A DNA stretch of 64,000 nucleotides from DATFJT01 sp965230755 (GTDB taxonomy: Bacteria > Bacteroidota > Bacteroidia > Chitinophagales > Saprospiraceae), in the NCBI GenBank assembly GCA_965230755.1, contig CBDDLT010000023.1:186001-250000 (forward strand), given 5' to 3'. How positions within the stretch are numbered: position 1 is the stretch's first letter; each line of letters begins with the position of its first letter. The notes under the pieces were generated by a model. That model was not told the origin of the DNA and searched no databases. It saw only the letters and a program-made list of their open reading frames with translations. Shown here in pieces: positions 1 through 8,146 of the stretch. The translations under genes were made by a program, and so were the position numbers.

Positions 1-1012
1 GCCTTCGGCTTGAGTGGCCAAAACAAGTAAAATACTCATCAGGTCAGGAGTAAATCCTGGCCATGGCGAGTCATAAACAGTTAAGACAGAGCCATCAATG
101 AAATTTTGAATAGCATAGTGATCGTGTTGCGGTATAATGAGATCGTCCTCATCTTCCCTAATGGTCAACCCAAACTTTCTAAATGTTGGCAAAATGTTCC
201 CCAAATGACTAATTCCAGCTGACTTGATGGTCAACCTTGATTGAGTCATCACAGAAAGAGCGATAAAACTTCCTATTTCAATCATATCCGGAAGGACCCG
301 ATGGTCTGCTCCGGAAAGCTGATCAACACCCTCTATTGTCAGTAGGTTACTGCCAAGTCCTTCCATTTTGGCGCCCATCTTTATCAGCAGTCGACAAAGT
401 TGTTGGATATAGGGTTCACAAGCGGCATTGAATATCCGTGTTGTTCCCTTGGCCATTACTGCTGCCATTACTGTGTTAGCAGTTCCCGTAACAGATATTT
501 CTTCCATCAGAATTGGACATCCTTCAAGACCTTTTGTTTTTATGCTGAAAGCGTGGTTGGTGGAGTCGTAGTGGAATTGTGCCCCTAATTTTTCGAGGCT
601 GACCAAATGAGTATCCAGACGTCTTCGCCCAATCTTATCTCCACCCGGTTTCGGAAGATAAGCCCTTCCAAATCTGGTCAGTAAAGGACCGAGCAACATG
701 ACGGAACCTCTGATACTGGTCGCTTTTTTGTGATATTCTTCAGTATGAATGAAATCCAAGTCAATGTCCTTTGCTTCGAAAGAATAACAATGATCATTGA
801 TTTTCTCAATCCCTACACCTAAGCCTTTCAAGAGATCCATTAGCATGAATACATCTCGAATGAGTGGGATATTATCGATGGTGATTTTTTCAGGACTGAG
901 TAATGTAGCACATAATATCTGAAGCACTTCATTTTTTGGCTCCTTGAGGAATAATCTCTCCCTCCAGTCTTAAACCTCCTTTTACTTTGAACGTGTTCTT
1001 GTCATCCTTCAT
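1..1012 (-). CDS. murA: UDP-N-acetylglucosamine 1-carboxyvinyltransferase, 3' end off window, frameshifted
   Basis: MurA catalyses the first committed step of peptidoglycan synthesis, moving enolpyruvate from PEP to UDP-GlcNAc in the cytoplasm. About 337 of the usual ~430 residues are present; the C-terminus lies beyond the left edge. Visible signatures are the substrate-binding QGAKNEV near residue 26, LGPLLTRFGRA, and PDLMSILLVLATQAEG at the edge. The catalytic loop reads PGGDKIG, so the usual Cys is Asp (codon 637-639, about residue 125). Starting at the ATG at 1012, the frame meets a TGA at 929-931 because of a run of six A at 932-937. Removing one A restores QGAKNEV and a frame open to base 1. 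It is the last visible gene of a leftward wall operon, 18 bases after the DUF4290 gene. Family certain; whether the frameshift is real is not. Confidence 0.93.
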
Positions 1013-1030
1013 TGATCACCCCCTTAAGTC

Positions 1031-1690
1031 CTACTTTCTTCTTTTTCTCTTCTTATTGTTGGATGATTTACCGGATTTTGACCTTCTTTGGGTGTTGCTA
1101 ATTTTAGAATGCTTCGAGCCTTTACCAAGCACATCAAACTTAATGTCTGCTTCCTCTAGATCTACTTTACCCGCAGTCATTTTTTTGATTTCATTCTTGA
1201 TGACATCGTCGTGTACAGAATTGTCATTATTCCATGTTCTATGAACATTTTTCATATAGGAACCTATATACCGAAGATAGGAGAGCTTCTTCGCTTTATC
1301 CTCCATTTCCATGGCTTTCTCCAGCATTTTCTGAACATTACCTCCTTGTTGTCTAAATCTTTTATTCAGAGAAGGATAAGAGAGTGTGTGTGCTTTGTTG
1401 TATCTCTCCTCTTCCGGAGATTTATCAACTCCTTCAGGGTATTGAAGATCCACGGTATCACCTAAGATATTATAGATGTTCTGCCAAACTTTTAAATCAG
1501 AATTTTCCAACATTTTATATTCTGAGTTCATCTGTTTTACCAGACCTACAAGCTTTTGTACATAAGCTTGTCTCTCTTCAGGGTTTTCTATGTTCTTTGA
1601 ATTTTCAATCAAGGCCTGGATATGCCTTCCGTATTCCGGATATTTTAGAAGATTTTTATCCGAATTATATTCCATTGTGTTATTTTCCAT
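1031..1690 (-). CDS. DUF4290 family protein
   Basis: A 219-residue soluble protein of unknown function. Its N-terminal half, with the PEYGR motif near residue 20 followed by predicted helices, matches my memory of DUF4290, a Bacteroidota family usually found beside murA. There is no signal peptide or membrane segment, so it should be cytoplasmic. The last ~30 residues are very rich in Lys, Arg and Ser (ending KKRKRRK), a disordered basic tail that could bind nucleic acid or an acidic partner; this is inference. The ATG directly follows the glmS stop codon and murA starts 18 bases downstream, so it is co-transcribed with amino-sugar and wall-precursor genes. A role in wall synthesis is suggested only by context. 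Confidence 0.8.
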   Translation of the reverse strand: MENNTMEYNSDKNLLKYPEYGRHIQALIENSKNIENPEERQAYVQKLVGLVKQMNSEYKMLENSDLKVWQNIYNILGDTVDLQYPEGVDKSPEEERYNKAHTLSYPSLNKRFRQQGGNVQKMLEKAMEMEDKAKKLSYLRYIGSYMKNVHRTWNNDNSVHDDVIKNEIKKMTAGKVDLEEADIKFDVLGKGSKHSKISNTQRRSKSGKSSNNKKRKRRK

Positions 1691-3043
1691 TTATTCTACG
1701 GTTACAGATTTAGCAAGATTTCGAGGTTGATCAACATTGCATCCTCTCATTAGAGCAATGTGATATGATAATAGTTGTAGAGGAATTACACTTAAAAGAG
1801 GAGAGAACGCCTCAATCGTTTCCGGAATTTGTATTGAATAATCGGAAATGCTGCTGATCTCCTGGTCTCCTTCCATCACAATTGAAATAACTACCCCATT
1901 TCGCGCTTTTACTTCTTGTATATTGCTAAGAATTTTTTCGTAAGCACTCTGATTGGTCGCAATGACTATTACTGGCATTTCTTCATCAATCAGCGCAATG
2001 GGGCCGTGTTTCATTTCCGCTGCCGGGTAACCCTCGGCGTGAATATACGATATTTCTTTAAGCTTCAAAGCTCCTTCTAAAGCAATTGGGAAGTTATATC
2101 CCCTTCCCAAGTAAAGTGCATTGTGCGAGTCCTTGAGATTCTCGGCAATATCTTCGATGATTGGATTAAGCGACATGGCCTGTTCCATTTTCTTAGGAAT
2201 GTTTTCCAGTTCGTTTAGCATCATCTGAAGCTCTCCATGAGAAAGTGTTCCTTTTTCATAAGCAAGGGACAAAGAGAGCAATAGTAATATCGTCAATTGT
2301 CCTGTAAATGCCTTGGTACTGGCAACGCCTATCTCGGGTCCTGCATGAATATAAGATCCAGCATGAGTAAGTCTTGATATTGAAGAACCAACGATATTAA
2401 CCACGCCGTAAATCAGCGCTCCTTTATCCTTGGCCAGTTTAAGTGCAGCAAGGGTATCCGCTGTTTCACCACTCTGGCTGAGCGCAATAACAATATCGTC
2501 TTCTGTTATTACAGGATTTCTATATCTAAATTCTGAGGCATACTCCACTTCTACCGGTATTCTGGCAAATTCTTCGATCCAATATTCAGCAACCAATCCG
2601 GCATGCCAGGAAGTACCACATGCAACAATGATCAGCCTCTTCGCTCTAAGAAATCGATTTTTATATTCATCCAATCCTCCGAACTTAATCCATCCCTCTC
2701 TGGCGTTGACTCGACCCCGCATTCCATCTAGAACAGTATTTGGTTGTTCATAGATTTCCTTCAACATGAAATAGTCGTAGCCCCCCTTTTCAATCTCTTC
2801 AATTTCCATGTTGAGCTCTTGCACAAATGGTGTTTGAATTTGATTTTGGATATTGACAATTCGCAAATGTCCTGATCTATTCAGAACTGCGATTTCAAAA
2901 TCGTTCAGGTAAACAACTTTCTTGGTATACTCTATAATAGGTGTCGCGTCTGAGGCGATGAAATATTCTTTATCTCCCAAGCCAATGACCAAAGGACTGG
3001 CTTTTCGGGCGCAAACCAATTTGTCCGGATCGTTTTTATCCAA
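1691..3043 (-). CDS. glmS: glutamine-fructose-6-phosphate aminotransferase, isomerase half (separated by frameshift)
   Basis: This is the C-terminal two thirds of GlmS, which makes glucosamine-6-phosphate from fructose-6-phosphate and glutamine-derived ammonia. It holds two SIS sugar-phosphate domains: the first with CGTSWHAGL and SQSGETADT, the second with LGRGYNFPIALEGALKLKEI and EMKHGP. The C-terminus is the canonical LAKSVTVE. The coordinates start at a TTG (3043) that is simply an internal Leu codon of the intact protein (residues VVLDKND), so it is not a believable independent start. Together with the N-terminal half the total is about 610 residues, the normal length. The two halves are split by one extra base in 3063-3066. 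It is followed at once by the DUF4290 gene. Confidence 0.93.
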   Translation of the reverse strand: MDKNDPDKLVCARKASPLVIGLGDKEYFIASDATPIIEYTKKVVYLNDFEIAVLNRSGHLRIVNIQNQIQTPFVQELNMEIEEIEKGGYDYFMLKEIYEQPNTVLDGMRGRVNAREGWIKFGGLDEYKNRFLRAKRLIIVACGTSWHAGLVAEYWIEEFARIPVEVEYASEFRYRNPVITEDDIVIALSQSGETADTLAALKLAKDKGALIYGVVNIVGSSISRLTHAGSYIHAGPEIGVASTKAFTGQLTILLLLSLSLAYEKGTLSHGELQMMLNELENIPKKMEQAMSLNPIIEDIAENLKDSHNALYLGRGYNFPIALEGALKLKEISYIHAEGYPAAEMKHGPIALIDEEMPVIVIATNQSAYEKILSNIQEVKARNGVVISIVMEGDQEISSISDYSIQIPETIEAFSPLLSVIPLQLLSYHIALMRGCNVDQPRNLAKSVTVE

Positions 3044-3536
3044 AACAACAATGGCATAGGCACCGGTTTACTTCACTTAATGCAAGTCTTACTGCCTCCT
3101 CCAAGCTTAAATTATCTTGCTGTTTGATTTCTTCGATCAGGTGGGCCAAAACTTCGGTATCCGTATCACTCTCGAATTCATGCCCTCTTTTCTTGAGGGC
3201 CAGTTTCAAGGAGCTATAATTTTCTATAATACCGTTGTGGACAACAACCAAATTTCCATCATTCGATCGATGAGGGTGCGAATTGATATCAGAAGGAGCT
3301 CCATGTGTAGCCCATCGAGTATGACCCATACCAATGGTTCCTACAGCACCATTTTCGGGTATAACATCAATAAGATCTTGAACTTTACCCTTTTTCTTGA
3401 ATAAATTCAACTGATCTCTTTCATCCAAAACCGCCAATCCCGCACTGTCATAACCCCTATACTCTAATTTCTTTAGTCCGTTGAGAATGATTTCTTTTGC
3501 TTGTCGATTGCCGATATAACCAACTATTCCGCACAT
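3036..3536 (-). CDS. glmS: glutamine-fructose-6-phosphate aminotransferase, glutaminase half (separated by frameshift)
   Basis: This is the N-terminal glutamine amidotransferase domain of GlmS, starting MCGIVGYIG with the nucleophilic Cys2 exposed after Met removal. GHTRWATHG, HNGIIENY and SDTDTEVLAHLI are the expected glutamine and active-site motifs. Around residue 155 the frame leaves the family: after ALSEV it reads an unrelated tail and stops. In the +1 frame the sequence continues with GAYAIVVLDKND, exactly as GlmS should. One surplus base in the CCGG at 3063-3066 explains this. The ATG is 9 bases after the DUF4270 stop codon. If the frameshift were real, the cell would make a glutaminase fragment with no synthase and would need another source of glucosamine-6-phosphate. 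Confidence 0.92.
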   Translation of the reverse strand: MCGIVGYIGNRQAKEIILNGLKKLEYRGYDSAGLAVLDERDQLNLFKKKGKVQDLIDVIPENGAVGTIGMGHTRWATHGAPSDINSHPHRSNDGNLVVVHNGIIENYSSLKLALKKRGHEFESDTDTEVLAHLIEEIKQQDNLSLEEAVRLALSEVNRCLCHCCFG

Positions 3537-3545
3537 AGTATTTTT

Positions 3546-4841
3546 TTAATTTATGGGTTCACTGTAGATAACACTCAATGTGGCAGGCCTGTTTACGGCC
3601 TCAGCACCATTTAGAATAATCTTTTTAGGATTATTCGCTCTTAGGACAGGAAATATCTGGATCAAGTCACTAGTTATTTTATCCTTGCTTGTCGCCTGAA
3701 GTTGTGCTGTAATATTAAGACAGAAACTCATGCCAGTACTGTCTGAATTATATCTTAGGCGACTGTCATAATAGAACTGGCCCTCATCTCGAATTCTAAA
3801 CAATTCGTCCCCTTCCTCGAATCTCAGAGCAAGAACATCTATTTCAGGAAACTGTGTATAGTCATAGGAAAAAGTCGAACTGTCGAAAGGAAAACAGATT
3901 TCAGCAGAATTAATGATCTTATCCTTTAGTTGATCACCTGCCTCACTGACATCCAGTTCTATATAATTTCCCGAAAGACCACTTAAAAATAAGTTTTCCT
4001 TGCCGAGATCTTCATCACCTATATAAGGTTGGACTACAGTACCACTTTGGTCTTTTTCGTAGACCGGTAATCTAAAGTCAGATCCCGATACTGCCAGATC
4101 AAATTCTCTGTTCTCATCATCTTCATTGGTGAAGTACACTACCAATCTGGAGTTAACACCAAAAAGATTAAAAGAGGTCATTCCTTTATTGCTAGAATTT
4201 CCAGTCACGAATACCCCATTAAATCTGGCTTGAAAATCAACATTGGAGGCATAGTCCAAACTGTCATAACTCAAAAGCTCTTCGCCGAAACTTATATCCA
4301 ATGGAATTTTCAAAACACCTAACCCAGTGGTCGAATCAGAAGTTTCAACATAGTTTTCTACTATAAAATTCTCAATAGATCCCAAGGGGTCTGTTCCTAC
4401 TTGGAGTGTTTCACTGCTGTACATTTGAACATCAGGGTCTGGTTGTTCCTCAAGGCGGTAAACATAAATGTCGAATTCTGATTCCAAATCACCATAGGTG
4501 AAGGTATCATATTGTAATTCTAGAAAGACGCTGTCCACAGTGGCACCTTCAAAATTTTGATCAAAACTCAACAGACTTAGTTGAGTATAAAAGGCCGCTT
4601 CGAAACTTCCAAATACATTTTCCTCCGTTCTTCCTATAAGGAAATAATCAACCAATCCTTCCGAAACGATAGAATCGGTGTCCAAGGTTTTTGCGACAAA
4701 AGAAAAAGTATCCGAAGAAAACACATTGAAGTTTTCCGCATCGATGATTTCATTTCCTAATTCCCCTTGATCATTGCACCCCTGAAAAATAAACATGGCC
4801 AGGAGGATTGCCATCAAATTAGCTATTCGAATTTTTGTCAT
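3546..4841 (-). CDS. DUF4270-type lipoprotein
   Basis: A 431-residue exported lipoprotein: a short N-terminal hydrophobic helix ends in the lipobox FQGC (Cys ~22). The mature part is rich in beta-strand, Asp and Ser, and resembles DUF4270, a Bacteroidota envelope family without known function. No catalytic motif is visible. It lies between the starch-synthase-like gene (27 bases upstream) and glmS (9 bases downstream), the usual place for DUF4270 genes in this phylum as I remember it. The surface or periplasmic location contrasts with its cytoplasmic operon partners and suggests that the operon is tied to envelope building. The family name comes from the N-terminal pattern and context and could not be verified. 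Confidence 0.7.
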   Translation of the reverse strand: MTKIRIANLMAILLAMFIFQGCNDQGELGNEIIDAENFNVFSSDTFSFVAKTLDTDSIVSEGLVDYFLIGRTEENVFGSFEAAFYTQLSLLSFDQNFEGATVDSVFLELQYDTFTYGDLESEFDIYVYRLEEQPDPDVQMYSSETLQVGTDPLGSIENFIVENYVETSDSTTGLGVLKIPLDISFGEELLSYDSLDYASNVDFQARFNGVFVTGNSSNKGMTSFNLFGVNSRLVVYFTNEDDENREFDLAVSGSDFRLPVYEKDQSGTVVQPYIGDEDLGKENLFLSGLSGNYIELDVSEAGDQLKDKIINSAEICFPFDSSTFSYDYTQFPEIDVLALRFEEGDELFRIRDEGQFYYDSRLRYNSDSTGMSFCLNITAQLQATSKDKITSDLIQIFPVLRANNPKKIILNGAEAVNRPATLSVIYSEPIN

Positions 4842-4868
4842 ATCTACATTAAAATGGGTTGATCTTGA

Positions 4869-5696
4869 TTACTGATCACTTTCTTCATTACTGATTAAAT
4901 CCTTGTAAAGATCAAAATAAGGATCGTACATCAAGTCCGAAACATCTTCGTATTGGTGGTTAACGTAGTTGCTGTCCTCCATGTTGTTCAAAAACTCGTC
5001 GTCAATGACATTATTAACATTTACAACGCCCTCTGAATAGGTGGCGGCACCTTTATTCAAGTCCAGCTTCCCATCAAAGAAGTAATTTTCTAATTCCTCC
5101 TCTTCAAGATGAGTCACAAGAGCTTTTTCTCTGAAATCTTCTTCAAAGTCCTCTGTGATTTCATAGTCGTAAGCACTGTATACGACTTTTGAATTTTCGA
5201 ACAATGGTTCATTGCCATAGACTTTCTTCAAATAGAGAGGAACAAGAGAGCTCATCATGCCGTGGCAGTGAATTAGATCTGGCGGCCAACCAAACTTTTT
5301 AACGGTTTCAATGACGCCCTTACAAAAGAAAACCATTCTTTCGAGGTTGTCTTCAAAAAGCTCGTCATCTGCATTTTTGAAGAGAAATTTTCTCTTGAAG
5401 AAGTCTTCATTATCTAGAAAATAAACCTGCAATCTAGCTCCAGGTAAACTTGCCACTTTTATAATCAACGGATAATCGTCGTCATCTACAATAATATTCA
5501 TGCCCGACAACCTGACCACCTCATGTAACCTATATCTGCGCTCATTAATTGTTCCATATCTCGGCATCAGAATTCTAGCTTCATATCCCTTGGATTGAAT
5601 CTCTTTCGGAAGATCTGCTACGATTTCAGAGATCTTAGAAACAAGGGTATAAGGCTTCATCTCCTGAGTAATAATTAGGATCTTCTTTTTTGACAT
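4869..5696 (-). CDS. truncated glycogen/starch synthase-like protein (GT5 N-terminal domain only)
   Basis: 275 residues matching only the N-terminal Rossmann half of GT5 glycogen/starch synthases: ILIITQEMKPY at the start, ARILMPRYG near 45, and PDLIHCHG near 140. The ADP-glucose-binding KTGGL motif is replaced by VSKISEI, and the whole C-terminal GT-B domain with its donor site is absent. The protein ends in an acidic tail. It is unlikely to polymerise glucose by itself. Short proteins of this type are, as I recall, common in Bacteroidota next to panC. Here it is the first gene of the operon leading to glmS and murA, which points to a regulatory or sugar-sensing role in envelope precursor supply rather than glycogen; that is inference. 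A TAnnTTTG element lies 44 bases upstream. Confidence 0.78.
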   Translation of the reverse strand: MSKKKILIITQEMKPYTLVSKISEIVADLPKEIQSKGYEARILMPRYGTINERRYRLHEVVRLSGMNIIVDDDDYPLIIKVASLPGARLQVYFLDNEDFFKRKFLFKNADDELFEDNLERMVFFCKGVIETVKKFGWPPDLIHCHGMMSSLVPLYLKKVYGNEPLFENSKVVYSAYDYEITEDFEEDFREKALVTHLEEEELENYFFDGKLDLNKGAATYSEGVVNVNNVIDDEFLNNMEDSNYVNHQYEDVSDLMYDPYFDLYKDLISNEESDQ

Positions 5697-5739
5697 AGCG
5701 TATTGTTAACGAAGAAATTATTTGCTGGATATTAGTCTG

Positions 5740-5747
5740 CAAAAATA
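5740..5747 (-). promoter_or_regulatory. -7 element of the wall-operon promoter
   Basis: On the minus strand this reads TATTTTTG, an exact match to the Bacteroidota -7 consensus TAnnTTTG, about 44 bases before the ATG of the starch-synthase-like gene. I see no clear TTG at the expected -33 distance, so support is from the -7 box and position only. Confidence 0.4.
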
Positions 5748-5808
5748 CTAAAAAAATCTTATAATTACGATTTTGCTCAGCTGGGACTACATATTCAAAA
5801 TAAGTTAA

Positions 5809-6660
5809 ATGTTTATTTTTAGACAAAGCAGACAAATCCATTCTTACATTGAGTATTTAAAAGCTCAGGGTAAATCATTGGGCTTTATACCCACTATGGG
5901 TGCTTTGCATGAGGGCCACGCTTCTCTTATAGAACTGTGTAAAGCCAATGGAGATATGGCCATCTGTAGCATATTTGTCAACCCCACCCAATTCGATAAT
6001 AAGGATGACTTGAAGAAATATCCCAGAACGGAAGCTGACGACCTTGAATTGCTAGAGTCGCGAAATTGCGATATCGTTTTTATTCCTGAAGTTGATGAGG
6101 TATATCCCGAGGGATTTAAAACGAAGGAATTAGAGGTAGATTTACAGGGGATAGAAAAGCTGTTAGAAGGAGCGTTTCGAATAGGGCACTTTGAGGGAAT
6201 GATGCAGGTAGTACATCGTCTTTTGGAAATAGTACCTGCTCATAGAATTTATATGGGCCAAAAGGACTTTCAACAACAAATGATCGTCAGGAGAATGATG
6301 AAGTCTGTGGGGCTAAGTACAGAGTTGGTGATGGCACCAATTAAGCGAGAGGAAGACGGACTGGCCATGAGTTCTAGGAATAGACGAATATCCCCGGAGC
6401 TAAGACCTAATGCAACTGCTTTGTATAGTGCATTGATAAAAGCGAAGGAGTTGTTAGGCCGAGTTGACCTTGCTGATATTGTCGAAGAAGCGAAGCGAAC
6501 AATTGGTGAAGCAGGCTTCAAATTGGAGTATTTTGAGATCGCAGATGGAAGGAATCTTTTACCTATTCGACAGGCGGATGAAGCGGATCAAGTAGTGGCT
6601 TTAACGGCGGCTTGGCTGGGTGATGTGAGATTAATTGACAACATGATATTAAAACCGTAA
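5809..6660 (+). CDS. panC: pantoate--beta-alanine ligase
   Basis: PanC joins D-pantoate and beta-alanine with ATP to give pantothenate, the last step of vitamin B5 synthesis, in the cytoplasm. The 283 residues are the normal length. The nucleotidyltransferase signature MGALHEGH (His34, His37) is at residues 30-37, followed by IFVNPTQF, the GQKDFQQ motif near 150, and AMSSRNRRIS, the KMSxS-equivalent. It starts at an ATG divergent from the wall operon across a 112-base gap. The next gene is panD, which supplies beta-alanine, so the two catalyse consecutive needs of the same pathway. Confidence 0.97.
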   Translation: MFIFRQSRQIHSYIEYLKAQGKSLGFIPTMGALHEGHASLIELCKANGDMAICSIFVNPTQFDNKDDLKKYPRTEADDLELLESRNCDIVFIPEVDEVYPEGFKTKELEVDLQGIEKLLEGAFRIGHFEGMMQVVHRLLEIVPAHRIYMGQKDFQQQMIVRRMMKSVGLSTELVMAPIKREEDGLAMSSRNRRISPELRPNATALYSALIKAKELLGRVDLADIVEEAKRTIGEAGFKLEYFEIADGRNLLPIRQADEADQVVALTAAWLGDVRLIDNMILKP

Positions 6661-6735
6661 TATTGCATCTCATTTGAGGGAATTGAGTAACATTCTAGGA
6701 TAAAACATTCCTGATAAAATAATTTGACTGAAATT

Positions 6736-7083
6736 ATGATGATTCAAAGACTTAAATCCAAAATACACAGAGCCAAAGTAACGGAAGCCAATCTGAATTA
6801 TCTGGGAAGTATCACTATAGATAAGAAGCTATTGGATGCCTGTAATATGATTGCCGGAGAAAGGGTGCAAATCGTTAATATCAATAATGGGGCGAGACTC
6901 GAAACCTACATTATTGAGGGAGAATATGGCAGTGGAGTTATCGCATTGAATGGTGCGGCTGCTCGTAAAGTGGCAGAAGGTGATCGAGTGATCATCATGG
7001 CCTATGGTTATATGGATTTTGAAGAGGCAAAATCCTTTAAGCCTATCAAAATATTTCCGGACGAGAACAATCAAGTAGATTAA
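6736..7083 (+). CDS. panD: aspartate 1-decarboxylase precursor
   Basis: PanD decarboxylates aspartate to beta-alanine for pantothenate. It is made as a pro-enzyme that cleaves itself at Gly-Ser to form the pyruvoyl cofactor; that site is visible here as LNYLGSITID. Other family landmarks are KSKIHRAKVTEA at the N-terminus and NGAAARKVAEGD, IIMAYG near the C-terminus. I start it at the tandem ATG codons 6736/6739 because the family begins with a short lead before KSKIHRA; an in-frame TTG at 6724 adds four residues and is less likely. It lies 76 bases after panC. The next gene begins at a GTG directly after its stop codon, so the two are co-transcribed. Confidence 0.96.
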   Translation: MMIQRLKSKIHRAKVTEANLNYLGSITIDKKLLDACNMIAGERVQIVNINNGARLETYIIEGEYGSGVIALNGAAARKVAEGDRVIIMAYGYMDFEEAKSFKPIKIFPDENNQVD

Positions 7084-8130
7084 GTGGGACAAGGCCTGAA
7101 GAATTCATTAAAATCCCTCCTATTTCTCATAGTTGGAGCTGTTATCTTATGGCTGATTTTTAAGAATCAGAGTGAGAGCTACTATTTGGACTGTGTCGAA
7201 CAGGGCGGAGAAGCAGAAAATTGCAGCTTGCTTGATAAATTGTTCAATGATTTTTCTCAGGTAAAATGGATATGGATCATTGTCGTACTTTTACTTTTTA
7301 CGATAAGTAACTGGAGCAGGGCCGAGCGATGGAAAATGCTTCTTGAGCCATTAGGCGTGATACCGAGATTACCCAATGCCTTCATGGCCATCATGCTCGG
7401 ATATTTCGCCAATTTGGGCATTCCAAGAATAGGAGAAATAGTTAGAGCTGGAACCCTGAGCAGGTATGAAAAATTTCCCTTGGAAAAATCAGTAGGGACC
7501 GTTGTTACTGATCGATTATTGGATATGATCAGTTTGCTGGTAGTGATTCTGATAGCTTTGATCATTGAGTACGATACGGTATTGGGTTTTCTTCAAGAAA
7601 ATGCTCAGATGGAAGGTATTTATCAGCTCTTTTCACTTCAGAATATTTTAATCTTAGTTCTTGTTGTTGGATTGGGATTGGCAGGATTGATCTTTCTTTT
7701 CAAAAGAAAGAAGAACAATCCTCTCGTACTAAAGATTACGAACATTCTAGGGGGTTTTAAGGATGGAATTCTCTCTGTTTCGAAAGTTAAAAAACCGGTG
7801 CCCTTGATTCTGCATTCGATCTTGATTTGGACGATGTACTATCTGATGACCTATTTTTGTTTTAAGGCTTTTGACCCTACGGCCGAACTAGGCGCACAAG
7901 CGGGATTCGTGACATTTGTTTTTGGAAGTCTAGGTATGATCGTTCCTTTACCAGGCGGGATGGGATCTTATCATTTCTGCGTAATGGCTGCTTTAGGACT
8001 TTACGGATTAAGTGGTGCGGATAGCTTTTCTTTTGCTATGATCATCTTTTTTAGCATTCAGATATTTTGCAACGTATTTTTGGGATTGATATCTTTAATT
8101 TATTTACCGATCTACAATAGAGCTAATTGA
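7084..8130 (+). CDS. UPF0104 / lysylphosphatidylglycerol synthase TM-domain family membrane protein
   Basis: A 348-residue polytopic inner-membrane protein with about eight hydrophobic segments. The pattern RAERWKMLLEPLG, FANLGIPRIGEIVRA, and a conserved Pro/Gly-rich loop VPLPGGMGSYHF near the C-terminus fit the family of MprF flippase-like domains (AglD/UPF0104), thought to move lipid-linked molecules. There is no soluble synthase domain, so it is a flippase-only type. It starts with a GTG abutting the panD stop codon and is followed 16 bases later by rfaE2. A second member of the family lies at 40658-41542. Substrate unknown. Confidence 0.8.
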   Translation: MGQGLKNSLKSLLFLIVGAVILWLIFKNQSESYYLDCVEQGGEAENCSLLDKLFNDFSQVKWIWIIVVLLLFTISNWSRAERWKMLLEPLGVIPRLPNAFMAIMLGYFANLGIPRIGEIVRAGTLSRYEKFPLEKSVGTVVTDRLLDMISLLVVILIALIIEYDTVLGFLQENAQMEGIYQLFSLQNILILVLVVGLGLAGLIFLFKRKKNNPLVLKITNILGGFKDGILSVSKVKKPVPLILHSILIWTMYYLMTYFCFKAFDPTAELGAQAGFVTFVFGSLGMIVPLPGGMGSYHFCVMAALGLYGLSGADSFSFAMIIFFSIQIFCNVFLGLISLIYLPIYNRAN

Positions 8131-8146
8131 GTTTAATCGGAGAGAT

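Noticed and set aside
929..3070. Programmed frameshifting in murA and glmS
   Set aside because: Both sites need loss of one base (+1 shift). The A6 run in murA favours backward (-1) slipping, and the glmS CCGG site has no slippery or stop-codon context. Two independent insertion errors are simpler.
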